Source: Helianthus annuus
Taxonomy: Eukaryota > Streptophyta > Magnoliopsida > Asterales > Asteraceae
NCBI RefSeq assembly: GCF_002127325.2
Contig: NC_035448.2
Location: 84,092,087 to 84,156,086 of the forward strand
Reading direction: 5' to 3'
DNA length: 64,000 nucleotides
Shown here: in pieces, positions 1 to 11,177 of the stretch
Numbering within the stretch: position 1 is the first letter of the stretch
Layout: each line of letters starts with the position of its first letter
Made by a program: the position numbers and the translations under genes
The notes under the pieces: model-generated
What the model was told of the DNA's origin: nothing
The model's database searches: none
What the model saw: the letters and a program-made list of their open reading frames with translations, nothing else

Positions 1-1479
1 AAACCGAATCAAGACTTATTCGAAATAGGTGCATCCAATGACATATTACAACAATCAGAACCCAGCAGTTAAAAGGTAGGTGTTTCAGAATTTGATATCA
101 AAGGACACGAGATATATAGATGCATAATCTAGTGTAACTTAGTTAACAGGGGTGCAACAAAGGAGTTTCGACCAATAGAATTTCAAGCAATCGATCACAA
201 TATGCTAATGAGTTTTCTGAAACAATAGCATCCGCTATATGAACTCAAAATCAACAACCCGAATATGATAGTAACACGAAAATGATCTGTCAACTTTTGA
301 GTAAATAAATGGTAAGGATTAGCGTGTTGACATTCTTGAATTGCGAAAATACACCAAATGAAATACAAGTGAATTTGGTGTTATTGTCTTAATTCGTAGT
401 TGCAGTAGGAATGTTTAAATGACAGGTCAAACAAAAGTATGTGTAGTTTCGAGTGAAATGGTTGACCATGATTAGCACAAGCTATAAGTTGTATTGACAC
501 CACAAGGTGTCGTAATGACATATTTCAATAATAGCGGTGACCGAACAAGTTCACCGTGTTTGAAATCAAATGAAAGTGTACTGAAACAGTCTGAAGATTT
601 GATTTACACAATGTCAAAGAGTTTTCAATTGAATATGGAACATCAAAGAACCACTGTTTCCGATCGAAGATGAAAAAGTAATAAGTACTGCAAGACATTC
701 GGTCGATAAAGCTTCAGTTTTTTTGTGAAAGCATCACCGCAAGGTGTCGAAACCAACAAACGATTTAGTGAAATCGTAGACCAAACAAGTCTACTACGGC
801 TCGACACAAAAGAACTTTTTCAGAAATATCTGAATATGACGCTCTCAATACATCATATGGCGTCTTAAATTGAATTTGCGAAATGGACGAGTTCAAGCAA
901 TTGAACTTGGTTTCAGCGCAATCTGACAATAAACGTATGTATCGATAAGGGAATCTCGGCATGATTACAAAGATAAACCATGAATGTAACTTGAAATAAA
1001 AGAAGTTTCAAGAAAGTGTGTTGACTTGATATCAAGGGAGCCAGCAATTTCAATAATATAGGTCATTCGAATCACAAATCAATAATTAGATTTAGTAAAG
1101 TAACATTTGAGCCTTGATGAAGCGCTTATTCGAAATGAAACCGTATGCATAACAAATGGTTCATGCATAACGTTTGAATTTCCAAGAAATGAAATAATGA
1201 GTATTTGCTAAAGTGAAGAATATTTGTCGTGATCCAACTACTAGTAAGAGAAGTAGAGATGTAAAAAAATCTACTTGCTAGAAGCAAAAGTGGAAATTTC
1301 AATAAAAGAAATTCGAGTACTTTACCCGTACGGTTAACTAAAATAGCTTGCATGACAAAATAATAGTGTTTGCCCGAGTTAATAGACGTGGTTTTTACGA
1401 GGAAATCTCTATTGGAGCTTGACATAAGTCCCCGGGAGTCCTGAATACGTGTTTCCTAGACTCTTAAAGTTTTATACTC
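1..1479. other. Unassigned sequence, left edge
   Basis: I recognise no gene here. Short ORFs on the minus strand (765-962, 1126-1425) show no family motif. The stretch should lie within, or be inserted into, the 3' part of the decayed minus-strand Ty3 pol to its right, but I cannot align it to RT, RNase H or integrase motifs. It holds several short hairpins, for example GACACC/GGTGTC near 496 and GTAGAC/GTCTAC near 776. Confidence 0.4.
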
Positions 1480-2345
1480 CGTGTATAACTGTTTTGTGTA
1501 TCGTGTGTAAAACACAGCATTAGTGTATGTTTAAAGCAAGTTATTGTCTCACAATTCCTCGGTATACTTTATTCCTGAATTCACAGCTAATGACACTCGA
1601 TCAACGATCAGTCTTAGAATAGTAGTGGGATCCTCACAGTTAGTTAAATGAATAATTCGTTAATCCTCAGCAAGAGGTGCCGACTCTTGTTGGTTAGCTC
1701 GTTCGGCTCCTGGTAGTTGATGCTCATTTGAAAATCATCGTCCTTCTTCTTGACGAACAATGCTGAAACTCCTTAGGGCAAAAAGCTTGCCTTAAGAATA
1801 CCCTATCTGGCAACTTCTAAAGTTGCGTTGACAAATCTTGTATCTCTGGAACCAAATCAATGCGAAATTCAACTTGTCGTTGAGGAGGTGACCCTGTCGT
1901 GTCTTCGGGGAAGACTTTAGGATATTCCCGTACCACAGGGATATTTTCAAGTTTTGGTTCTACGGCTTCTTGTCCACGACATGAGCCAAGAAGGTGTTGC
2001 ATCCTTTGCGCAAAAACCTCCATGCCTTTAATCAACTAATAATCCGTAGGGGCATTTCCTGCTTCCTAAATCACGATCGTCTCCTCGTTCGCCATCGGGA
2101 TGCGGATAACAATCTCCGCTTGATTGCTCGACAACCAATCCATCCCAATTACCACGTCGAAGCTTCCTTTTAGCTAGTTCTATCGCATACGGGTTATCTA
2201 ACTTACTTACTATTAAATCAAATATACTCTGACGCTAAAATTTGACAACAGTATCAAATAGCACAGATGCATAACATTGGCTAGTATAGGACGTACCCGT
2301 AACCACATTTGGATCCTGGCGTGCTTCCCTAGTTCCGGTGTTTGG
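1480..2345 (-). pseudogene. pol: T0 protease and N-terminal reverse transcriptase remnant
   Basis: The minus strand shows the Ty3-type protease entry (DPNVVTGT... then ASVLFDT) at about 2335-2235. The active-site DTG is broken: DT is followed by VVKF and a stop. The linker/RT start follows at 2035-1817, with IPVVREYPKVFPED and the [14 protein letters not shown] block. Weaker matches to the KKKDG...[12 protein letters not shown] and PRIDDLF blocks continue to about 1640, and scattered RT similarity may reach 1480. Multiple frameshifts and stops separate the blocks, so this is a dead copy. RNase H and integrase are not recognisable before the window edge. Confidence 0.75.
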
Positions 2346-3372
2346 ACGCTTTTCCACGGTCTTGGTTAATCTCCCTTGGGCAATCCTTCCTAAAGTGCCT
2401 CGCGTCGCCGCAGTTAAAACACCCTCGACCTCTCTTTCCACGTCCCGTCTGATGCCAACACGTTTCCCTGTAGTGCCCCACCTTGCCACAGTTATCACAC
2501 TTTCCATCTTTACATCGCCCGGTACGATGACGTCGAAACTTGTCACATTTAGGTAGTTTACCCATGTACTCTTTTCCCTTTTCGGCCTTGTCGTTGTTAT
2601 TCGCCTGAGTACCCTACTTGAGGTTTGCGAACTTTCTCTTGTTATCTCCAGATGGCTCCACAGGAGTCTCCTTTTTCTCTTCAGATATTGAAAATTCTCC
2701 TAGTCTAACCGCTTCTTCAGTGAGCGTCACACTTAAGTCGATAGCATCGGTGATTGTTGGAGGTTTAGATGTTGTCACCAGGCTTAGAATCTGAGGTGCC
2801 AATCCCCCGATGAAACGTTCAATCCTCTTAAATTCTGGTTCTACCATGTAGGGGATAACACGAGACAGATCATGGAATCTTTGCACGTACTCAACTATCT
2901 TTGGACCTTCCATCTTCAAGTTCCAGAACTCAGCTTCCAACTTCTGGATTTCTGCTCTTGAACAGTACTTCTTATGCATTCGTTCTTTCGGTTCATCCCA
3001 TGTCAAAGCATACGCAGCAGCCTCGCCCAACGTCTGAACCTGGGGGTTCCACCATGATAGAGCCCCATCTTGAAGCAGTCCGGAAATGTACGTGACCTGA
3101 TGCTCTGGGGCGCATTTGCTCAACCGCAAAACAGAATCCGTTTTCTCAACCCAGCGCACGAAGGCTACGGCACCCCCAGTGCCGTCGAAATCCAGGGGCT
3201 TGCAGCCCAAGAACTGCTTGTAGGTGCAGCCTGCGACATAAGCAACATCATTCATGTAAGGCATTAGCAAAGCACTCTTGGAAATGTTCAAACGTTTTGT
3301 AATGTGTCTTAAGTGACTAAACATTACCATTGGGTGGGTTATTTCCTGAGGTACCTCCGCTGCGTTCAGAGC
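2329..3372 (-). pseudogene. gag: T0 gag, main C-terminal part (capsid and zinc knuckles)
   Basis: This is the larger piece of T0 gag, cut from its first 36 codons (30193-30086) by C1. The capsid region (3372-2614) carries the usual Ty3 Retrotrans_gag features: FVRWVEKTDSVLRLS, the ALSWWN motif, and YVQRFHDLSR followed by KRIERFIGGLAP. An in-frame TAG at 2614 ends this frame early, after KRKFANLK. Two CCHC-type boxes follow in another frame (2565-2329): CDNCGKVGHYRETC and CFNCGDARHFRKDC, both intact. Gag would form the virus-like particle and bind element RNA. The stop and frameshift mean no full protein can be made. An ATG inside the left flank of C1 is an artefact of the insertion. Confidence 0.85.
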
Positions 3373-3787
3373 TGTTGGTGCATACATCTGTCATCTTCGT
3401 CTTGTATCGAGTCTTGTCACTAGATATGTTAGATCAGGGCACGTTGTACGAGAAAATAGGAGTTTTATGTTTTATTTAGTGTGATTTCGCTTGAAAGAGT
3501 AGATTCCGCTTGAAATGACTTGTGTCACTTTCAAGCGAAATCAACAAGTTATGATTCCGCTTGAAATGCATATGTCATGTTCAAGCGGAACCTCTAGCCT
3601 ATAAATAGCATGTTCAAGCGAAATCTCAGAAACAGTTCTGGATTTTCATACCGAGGTGCTGCCGGTTTGATTTCTGCATGTAATCAGTGTTATATCAATC
3701 AGAAACAAGTTTAAAGTGATTTGCAAGCTGTTTCGAAGTTTGTTTCTTAGTTTCCACCTCTGAAACAGATCAAGAGTTCCTCTGAAC
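3373..3787 (+). repeat. C1 left LTR, first piece
   Basis: LTR start TGTTGGTGCATAC to the T1 insertion point. It contains a TATA box (CTATAAATAGC, near 3599) and six copies of TTYCGCTTGA or its reverse, arranged as inverted pairs (about 3485-3628). The last 30 bp of this LTR lie at 14582-14611. Confidence 0.9.
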
Positions 3788-4033
3788 TGTTACACCCCGA
3801 CCACGTAGAACATACAAAACGTGGCGGAAACGTCGGGGAGTGTTGTAACAGAATCAATTGTTTCAAATCCATGGCAAATGAAGTTTCGTTTTATAAATCA
3901 AACATGAAAGTTTAAATTGTCTGAACAAGAATCAAAGTGTACATAACATAAATTAACTAGTTCTTGTCTCGTTTTAAGTCACTAAGGCACAGGTCCGCCT
4001 AAGTATGTCTTGATAAGTCCTATGCATCATCTC

Positions 4034-5216
4034 CTGAAAACACATGTGAAAATAGGTACGTCAGCATAAAAATGCCTGTGAGATACATTGGTTTTGTGAA
4101 AACGGAATTCATGACTTGAGTTTGAGAAAATGTTTAGTCATGAACCTCGTATTTTGCTTTGTCTTGTAAATCATTTGAAAAACGGTAAGATCAAATGATA
4201 TGTATAAATAAGAGAACAATGCCTGGTTAGCTGAATAACCATGTAAAAAGAGTTTGTATAAGATTGGTTGTTTGTAAATCAATGTCTTGTGAAAAGCGTG
4301 TTATTTGTATAAAATGTTCTATGTCTCAAATTGAAATGATTCAAATAACGCTACGATATGTAATACCATACAAACACTTATATATAGGAAGTACCAGCGG
4401 CGTATCCACCATGCTTGTATCATATTACACATGCCTCGTTACTTAAATCACTTACTCAAACCAAACCATCAAGATGAAATGTTTAACAACGGTAGAAATG
4501 TTTATGTATAGTCAAATGGTTACAACGGTTCAAAATGTAGTATAATGTGTTCATATGCTGGATGAGCATATGCAACAGAAATGCAATGTGAAACAATGTA
4601 CTACGTATGCACACAATGGGCGTACGTAGCATGAAATGTATTGTAGAGTACAACGGTTCAAAATGTAGTGTAATGTGTTCATATGCTGGATGAGCATATG
4701 CAACAGTAATGCAATGTGAAACAATGTACTACGTATGCACACAATGGGCGTACGTAGCATGAAATGTATTGTAGAGTACAACGGTTCAAAATGTAGTGTA
4801 ATGTGTTCATATGCTGGATGAGCATATGCAACAGTAATGCAATGTGAAACAATGTACTACGTATGCACACAATGGGCGTACGTAGCATGAAATGTATTGT
4901 AGAGTACAACGGTTCAAAATGTAGTGTAATGTGTTCATATGTTGGATGAGCATATGCAACAGTAATGCAGTGTGAAACAATGTACTACGTATGCACACAA
5001 TGGGCGTACGTAGCATGAAATGTAAAACAATGTACTAAGTACGCACACAATGGGCATACATAGCATGAACACAATGAAATCATGTACTATATATGTACTA
5101 TTGAACATAGTAGTATATGATGTGAAAACCGGAAAGCATAAAAGTAACAAGTAGGCACATGTGTTTCACCCCAAAACAGTTTGGAAAACAGTAAAAGAGG
5201 GGTTCAATGTACTCAC
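4034..5216 (-). other. Candidate leader intron in T1 3' LTR (same at 11424-12606)
   Basis: The minus strand reads CTCAG|GTGAGTACATT at 5216, matching the plant donor consensus, and TGTTTTCAG|GAGATG at 4034, a good acceptor. The span lies downstream of the LTR TATA box and so inside the transcribed leader. It contains the 128 bp repeat array. Splicing is predicted from motifs only. Confidence 0.45.
4523..5025 (-). repeat. 128 bp tandem repeat, about 4 copies, T1 3' LTR
   Basis: Units begin at 4523, 4651, 4779 and 4907 (CAACGGTTCAAAATGTAG). Each contains two inverted repeats: CATATGCT/AGCATATG with a 5 nt loop, and CTACGTA/TACGTAG with a 15 nt loop. The last copy is shortened and followed by a degenerate half unit. 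ORFs across this array are repeat artefacts. Confidence 0.9.
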
Positions 5217-5509
5217 CTGAGATTGCTTTGGAGTTCTTGTATAATAACCAGATAATGCTAAAGATCACGGGATATCAAACGGCACCTAATAGGTAGCTAT
5301 GTTAATATACCGGACCAAATCGGAAGGATCGGATAGTACGCGGGTTCGTAAACCAAACGAGTATGGAGACTCGTGTAATATGGTTTAACAAAGCCTACAT
5401 ACTAAAATGAAACTTAACCTAAGTGCTTACGGTCCATCACGACCTGTTTAGGTAGCTTATGCTACCTTACGCGTCATTCGCGTAGAACGCGTCTGGAACG
5501 CCTAACATC

Positions 5510-5948
5510 GTGACCACAAGGTATAACCTCGGAAGGTTATAGCTATGGTCACCTAATGTGTTTGGTCGGATCCTAATGATCGACCAAATGGGTTGGGTTC
5601 GAAAGTATAAGCGATTGTTTAGATCGCTTACCTTACGACCCTATATAAGCACTATACTAAAAGTGACGAGCTAAGCATGTTAGAACATGCTTAACTAAGT
5701 TTAGAAAACAGCTTTGGCATCAAAACAAACGGCTTTGATGCTCACGAGTAGTTTGGTTACAAAGTACGCGAGAATGCGCATTTTGGCCGAAACTACGACT
5801 CGTCACTGAGCCTAGATAACGTGGTGATCAGTAGGTATAGTCACTACGGACTATAACCATCGTGATCATGCTCACGTTATGAAGTTCCATGAACTTCGCA
5901 TCGACCATAAGCTGGTCAATGCAGAAAGTCAACAAAACGTTGACTTTC
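5510..5948 (-). other. Hairpin chain in T1 3' LTR (same at 12900-13338)
   Basis: About ten short inverted repeats follow each other between the TATA box and the candidate donor. They include GAAAGTCAAC/GTTGACTTTC (5924-5948), GAAGTTC/GAACTTC (5881-5897), TATAGTC/GACTATA (5836-5855), GCATCAAA/TTTGATGC (5717-5741), TAAGCATGTT/AACATGCTTA (5672-5693), TAAGCGAT/ATCGCTTA (5608-5630), TTGGTCG/CGACCAA (5562-5587) and GTGACCA/TGGTCAC (5510-5552). The same order occurs in S1 and S2. Confidence 0.8.
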
Positions 5949-6096
5949 GCACTCGAAAAGCGAATAAAAGAACGAAAGAAGACTTACGGAGGGTCCCCGA
6001 ATGCTAATCTAGACCAAAATGGCTCAGGTATGAAACAATGGTTCCAACTTAGAGCCTTTAGATCAGATTGTGTGGGTTTTGGAACAAAGGGGGGGG

Positions 6097-6108
6097 GTAT
6101 TTATAGGA
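6097..6108 (-). promoter_or_regulatory. TATA box of T1 3' LTR (5' LTR copy at 13488-13499)
   Basis: CCTATAAATACC on the minus strand, beside a G/C homopolymer whose length differs between the two LTR copies. It is the likely core promoter and marks where the transcribed leader begins. Confidence 0.7.
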
Positions 6109-7182
6109 AAAGTGGAACCGTTAGGATCGTTTATCGAATATCGTGCCACGATCGGGTGCGTACACTTGTAAAAAATGTGGTGGTTACTGAAAATGGCCTT
6201 TGGCCTTTGATTGGGTGAAAGGGCATTGCCCCTTGATCGAACGAAAGGCCAACTGCATTGATTAGAAACATTGAATCTGGTCTGACAGTCTCACGCGGCC
6301 CGCCTCAACATTTAGGCAAAACTCACGCGGGCCGCCTGAAGCTTCTGATCTGCACATACTTTCAAAAATGGCAGTTTTGGTCCCTGTTGCGTATTTAAGC
6401 TATTTCCAACACTTCTAAGGCCCGTAAAGCCAACTTTAAGGCCCTAAAATGTTGCCTAAGCATTGTGGACATGAAACATGCTCAAAAATGTTCCGGATGT
6501 TGGTTCGTTTGGTCGTACGAACGCGATGTTCGCTTAATTACGACGGAATGCGCATAAGCGCGAAAAACGATCCAAATGACGCGACGAACGGATTTTTCTC
6601 ATGCCAAACACTAAGGCATAATATAAGGATGCTTACATAAATTTTTGGATGTCCGGATGTATTCAGAACGTAAGTTATGCGCGAAAGTGCAAACTTGTGC
6701 ACTTTTTGACACTTTTAGTCCCTGAATGATCCAAAAGTATGTTTTAGCATACCAAACACCTCAAAGCCTATTTCTAAGCTATGTAAAGGATATTTAGGGT
6801 ATGTTTAACTTATGGACATATTCCGGAATGTTCGTTACAGTTCAAATTGGCATACTTTCGCAGTTTGTCAAGTTTAGTCCATGTAAGCGAATTAACTTGT
6901 TTTTGCTTTACCAAAGCCTTCAAAACTTATTTCTAAGTTATGTAAAGGTTATTTAAGGTATGTTGAGTATATGTTGATGTTCCGGAGTATTTTTCGCATT
7001 AAACTGAGTACGTTTACGCACCAGTTTGCGTATAATGCTCTAGAAAGCAATGTAGAGTTTGAAATTGAACAATAATTGATATGTGCAAAACATACACATA
7101 TTTATACAAGATCCCAAGTATGAAATACAATATTTCATCGGCTTGGTATTTGTTTGATGGTCGCGGTGACACAAGTGTCACA

Positions 7183-7218
7183 GTCTCCCCTACTTTAGGA
7201 AATTTCGTCCCGAAATTT
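7183..7218 (-). promoter_or_regulatory. T1 polypurine tract and conserved palindrome
   Basis: The minus strand reads AAGTAGGGGAGAC directly before the LTR start at 7182, the expected plus-strand priming tract. At 7200-7218 lies AAATTTCGTCCCGAAATTT, an inverted repeat (8 bp arms, 3 bp centre) also found beside the PPTs of T2, T3 and T4. Confidence 0.8.
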
Positions 7219-7282
7219 ATTCGTAGGAGTCTATTTGTAACTTTGCCAAATAACCACCAGCGATATGTAAGGCAATATCCTG

Positions 7283-8430
7283 TCATTTCCTTAACGGTCA
7301 TTCCTCAGAAACGAATATGAACAGACGGAGTCATTTTCCTCAACGAGTATTCTTCGGAAATGGAAATGACGGAATAAGCAAACGGATGTTCATTTTCTCA
7401 ATGGACAAATCGTCAGAAACGAAAATGAACTAACGGAGTCATCTTCAACGGTTGCTTCCTCGGAGTTGGAAATGAAGGATTTCACAACGGATATTCATTT
7501 CCTCAACGGATAAATCTTCAGAAACGAAAATGAACAGACGGAGTTATTTTCAACGGTTGCTTCCTCAGAGTTGGAAATGAAGGATTACACAACGGATATT
7601 CATTTCCCCAACGGATAAATCGTCAGAAACGAAAATGAACTAACGGAGTCATTTTCAACGGTTGCTTCATCAGAATTGGAAATGAAGGATTACACAACGG
7701 ATATTCATTTCCCCAACGGATAAATCGTCAGAAACGAAAATGAACTAACGGAGTCATCTTCAACGGTTGCTTCCTCGGAGTTGGAAATGAAGGATTTCAC
7801 AACGGATATTCATTTCCTCAACGGATAAATCTTCAGAAACGAAAATGAACAGACGGAGTCATTTTTAACGGTTGCTTCCTCAGAGTTGGAAATGAAGGAT
7901 TACACAACGGATATTCATTTCCCCAGCGGATAAATCGTCAGAAACGAAAATGAACTAACGGAGTCATTTTCACCGGTTGCTTCATCAGAATTGGAAATGA
8001 AGGATTACACAACGGATATTCATTTCCCCAACGGATAAATCGTCAGAAACGAAAATGAACTAACGGAGTCATCTTCAACGGTTGCTTCCTCGGAGTTGGA
8101 AATGAAGGATTTCACAACGGATATTCATTTCCTCAACGGATAAATCTTCAGAAACGAAAATGAACAGACGGAGTCATTTTCAACGGTTGCTTCCTCAGAG
8201 TTGGAAATGAAGGATTACACAACGGATATTCATTTCCCCAACGGATAAATCGTCAGAAACGAAAATGAACTAACGGAGTCATTTTCAACGGTTGCTTCAT
8301 CAGAATTGGAAATGAAGGATTACACAACGGATATTCATTTCCTCAACGGATAAATCTTCAGAAACAAAAATGAACTAACAGAGTCATCTTCAACGGTTGC
8401 TTCCTCAGAGTTGGAAATGAATAGGGTTAA
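7283..8430 (-). repeat. 105 bp minisatellite with a three-unit higher-order pattern
   Basis: Nine regular 105 bp units start at 7485, 7590, 7695, 7800, 7905, 8010, 8115, 8220 and 8325, with earlier, more diverged units from about 7283. Each unit is two related halves of about 52 bp. Diagnostic variants (CTTCAG or CGTCAG; CAGACGG or CTAACGG; CCTCAG, CATCAG or CCTCGG) run A-B-C, A-B-C, A-B-C', so the amplified block is 315 bp. The array occupies the place of pol in T1. Confidence 0.9.
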
Positions 8431-9481
8431 CTCTAGACACATGACAGAACTTGCTGTGATTTCTGTGCACTAGATTCCATAATTATGTATGCATCCATAA
8501 TTACGTAATCCCTTGCACAGTCCGCACAGTTTGTTTTGTAATGTTTTGGGGAAGGATATTAAACTTGTGATGAGGGTGACTAGACTTCCATCGGTTCCTT
8601 TTAATTAGATCGACAGGGGATCTTCTTAGTTAGGCCACCAAGGAGTCCTTTCAGCTATATCATCACATGATATCCCTAACCAGATTTTTGGATGAATCTG
8701 TTTAACTAGACCACTCAAGGGTCTAATTATGAAGTAGTACTTTAAAATCCGAGGGACTTAACTATAACATAGAAGTCCATTGAGGATTTTAAGTAATACC
8801 CCTGGGTATCCTACGATGAATCTCTTGTACAAGGATATGTAAGATTCTACGAGGATTTGGATAGCATAATTTGGATCACACAACAACACATAAGGGAACA
8901 CATAAGCACAAAGTCACATACTTGTTTAACTTGATCATAATTTGTTTTTAACTTGTTATTGATTGAATACGGATATGGAAACCAATCGACGGGTCTCAAA
9001 TGTTCACTGGAATCTATCTGAGAAGATAGGAAGATCTCCCAAAATTTGATTTTTGATTACAAGGAATGACCACATTCGAATTAAGGTATACAACAATTAA
9101 AGACTTATGGGAAGTCCTTAGGTACCCTATTAAGGTTTTATAGTGGTACTTTGGGTATTCGTCTTGTGTTGTAACCTGCGCTTTGTACTTCGTTTCCTTA
9201 GAATAAACGGGTACTTAGGAATTTTGTAGAAGACGCAAGCGATTATAGAATGGGAGAATTTTGGGGGTAGTTTGTTCTTTAAGGAATACGGTCCCTTGAC
9301 TGTCGGTATTGTAAGGGATATGTCGTTTATACATGCAACCACAGAAATACATTGAAATGTAAATAAAAGATTTATTTATAAACAATGATAACAACGGTTT
9401 CTTGGACCTTGACAACAAAAGAAGATAATACATAAGACGTGATTATTTCTAAACGATGTTGTCTTCTTGTCAGTCAGATGC
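8431..9481. other. T1 spacer between minisatellite and gag, no gene seen
   Basis: AT-rich sequence with no recognisable domain; the small minus-strand ORFs at 9130-9433 carry no motif. A cluster of short hairpins lies at 8607-8724: AGATC/GATCT, TATCAT/ATGATA, AGATT/AATCT and AGACC/GGTCT. Confidence 0.5.
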
Positions 9482-10569
9482 TTATCCCTGTGCTGGATTT
9501 GCATTAGCAAGCTTTGGGCAATTTCTTCGGAAATGACCCACCTTGCCACAGTTGAAAAAAGAGCCTGGTAGAAAACGACCTTGAGCAGGATTGTTGCCAG
9601 CTTGGTTTGGCGCAGCTGCAGCTGGGCAGACTCTTGCTGTGTGGCCTATAAGTCCACAAGTTTGGCATTTGCGGCATTGTACATTGGCGTGATGATGGAG
9701 GCCACATTGGTTGCACAAAGGTGCAGTTCCATTGTATGGTTTTCTAGCAGGGGGTTGAGCTGGTTGGTTGGGGACGGCTTGACCATTGTGATCGACCATG
9801 GCGAAGTTCTGAGAAGCCTTTCGCTTCTTTGACTTCTTAGGAGATTCAGTCTGTTCATCCATGGTCTTTGATTCCTCGATTGGCTTCTTGTCACCCTTCG
9901 AAAAAGTTTATGCTTTCTGATCTGCGATTCAGTCAAGGTTGCAGATAGCTCAATGGCCTGACGGAGTGTGGTAGGGTTGCTACCAGTGACAATGTCTTGT
10001 ACCGAGTCAGGCAGGCCGTCGATGTACCTTTCGATAGCCTTGTCGAGTGGGGCGACCATAGTCGGGCAAAGTAGACTCAACTCCTCAAACCTATCAGTAT
10101 ATGCCCTGTGTTCGCCACTATCTTGTTTTAAATCATCAAACTCCTTCTCCAACGCTCGTTGTTCATGACGAGGACAAAACTCTCTCATCATAAGAGCTCT
10201 CAGTTCAGCCCATGTTTGTGCTAGAGCAACATCTGCACCACGGTCTCTCATTACCCCATTCCACCATGTAAGAGCCCTCTTCTGAAACACACTCGAAGAA
10301 AACTCGACCTTGCGATTTTCCGGACACTGCACGTGGCGAAAGGTATTCTCGATGCTCTCGAACCATTGGAGAAGCCCAGTTGCTCCCTCAGAACCACTAA
10401 ACTTGAGTGGTTTAGCCGAGTTAAAGCTCTTGAAATTGCATGTACCATTGTTGTTGTGGTTGGCTTGGTTCCATTGAGCAAAGAGATTTGGGAATTGAGC
10501 AGCCATCTGCTGCGCAATAATTTCTGCCAGCTCGGCAGTTGCTATCTGGTGTTCGCGTCAAGGAGGCAT
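9482..10569 (-). pseudogene. gag: T1 gag, with early stop and frameshift
   Basis: This is a Ty3-type gag. The natural start is probably the ATG at 10569, but codon 4 is TGA, most likely a former CGA; the frame is open from the ATG at 10506. The capsid part shows GLLQWFESIENTFRHV, LTWWNGVMRDRG and YTDRFEELSLLCPTM. Near 9900, at a run of T, the frame shifts by one. The second frame (9862-9482) carries a basic stretch and the nucleocapsid: a CCHC-like segment NQCGLHHHANVQCRKCQTC followed by GLIGHTARVC, then FFNCGKVGHFRRNC, in which the first knuckle Cys is replaced by Phe. A real frame ends at 9482. Some product might be made from 10506, but not full-length gag without frameshifting. No protease or RT follows. 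Confidence 0.85.
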
Positions 10570-11177
10570 TCTAAAAGAGGAAAACATGAAAGGAAACAAA
10601 TAAAATGGTATTGGGTAAGAATAGGATGTTACAATCACTGACCATAATCACGGTTGATGGTCACTTGTTTGAATCATGAAGCAAACAACACCAAGGCTGA
10701 ATCAAAGCAAATAGATCCTCATAGTGTATCGCGAAGACATGCTCGCCTATAAGTGGACACTAACCCCAAGAGTTCCCAGGTAAGAGTGACTGGTCCGATT
10801 ATGTGGATTTGTACGAACACTCTAACCTTAGACAGAAAACCCAGGGTACAGGCATTCACTCTTCCAGTTCGCACGTGTTCACACTAGTTAGGACCCAAAA
10901 CTTTGACGGGAGTTTTGAAAATTCAAAGGGGTTCAAAACCTTATAACAGAGGGTTCAAAACTTAGTAATCAATCATCCTAGAACAGATGATTGGTTTTCA
11001 AAGCGGTTTTGAAATTTATGTTCTTGTTGTGGTCGTCGCCTAAGGATAGGTGACTGTATTGTTTTGTGACTAAACGCAAGTAAACTCGCGTTAGGGTCCT
11101 AGGAAGGTTATAGACTAGGTCAAAGCATTACTAATAACCTAATTCCCTATAACCATTGGCTCTGATACCATCTTTTC
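10570..11177 (-). other. T1 leader and primer-binding site
   Basis: Untranslated stretch between the 5' LTR and gag. The PBS (minus TGGTATCAGAGCC, 11170-11158) matches the tRNA-iMet 3' end and lies 7 nt from the LTR edge at 11178. I see no other feature here. Confidence 0.8.

Larger units (their letters stand above)
3788..7182 (-). repeat. T1 3' LTR
   Basis: On the minus strand it begins TGTGACAC (at 7182) and ends GGTGTAACA (at 3788). In transcription order it holds a TATA box (6108-6097), the hairpin chain (5948-5510), a splice-donor-like site (5216), the 128 bp hairpin repeats (5025-4523) and an acceptor-like site (4034). The start contains a GTGACAC/GTGTCAC palindrome. Confidence 0.9.

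Noticed and set aside
4551..5150. Minus-strand ORFs of 69-76 aa repeated along 4551-5150 (and 11941-12540)
   Set aside because: They are readings of the 128 bp LTR repeat; identical peptides recur only because the DNA repeats.
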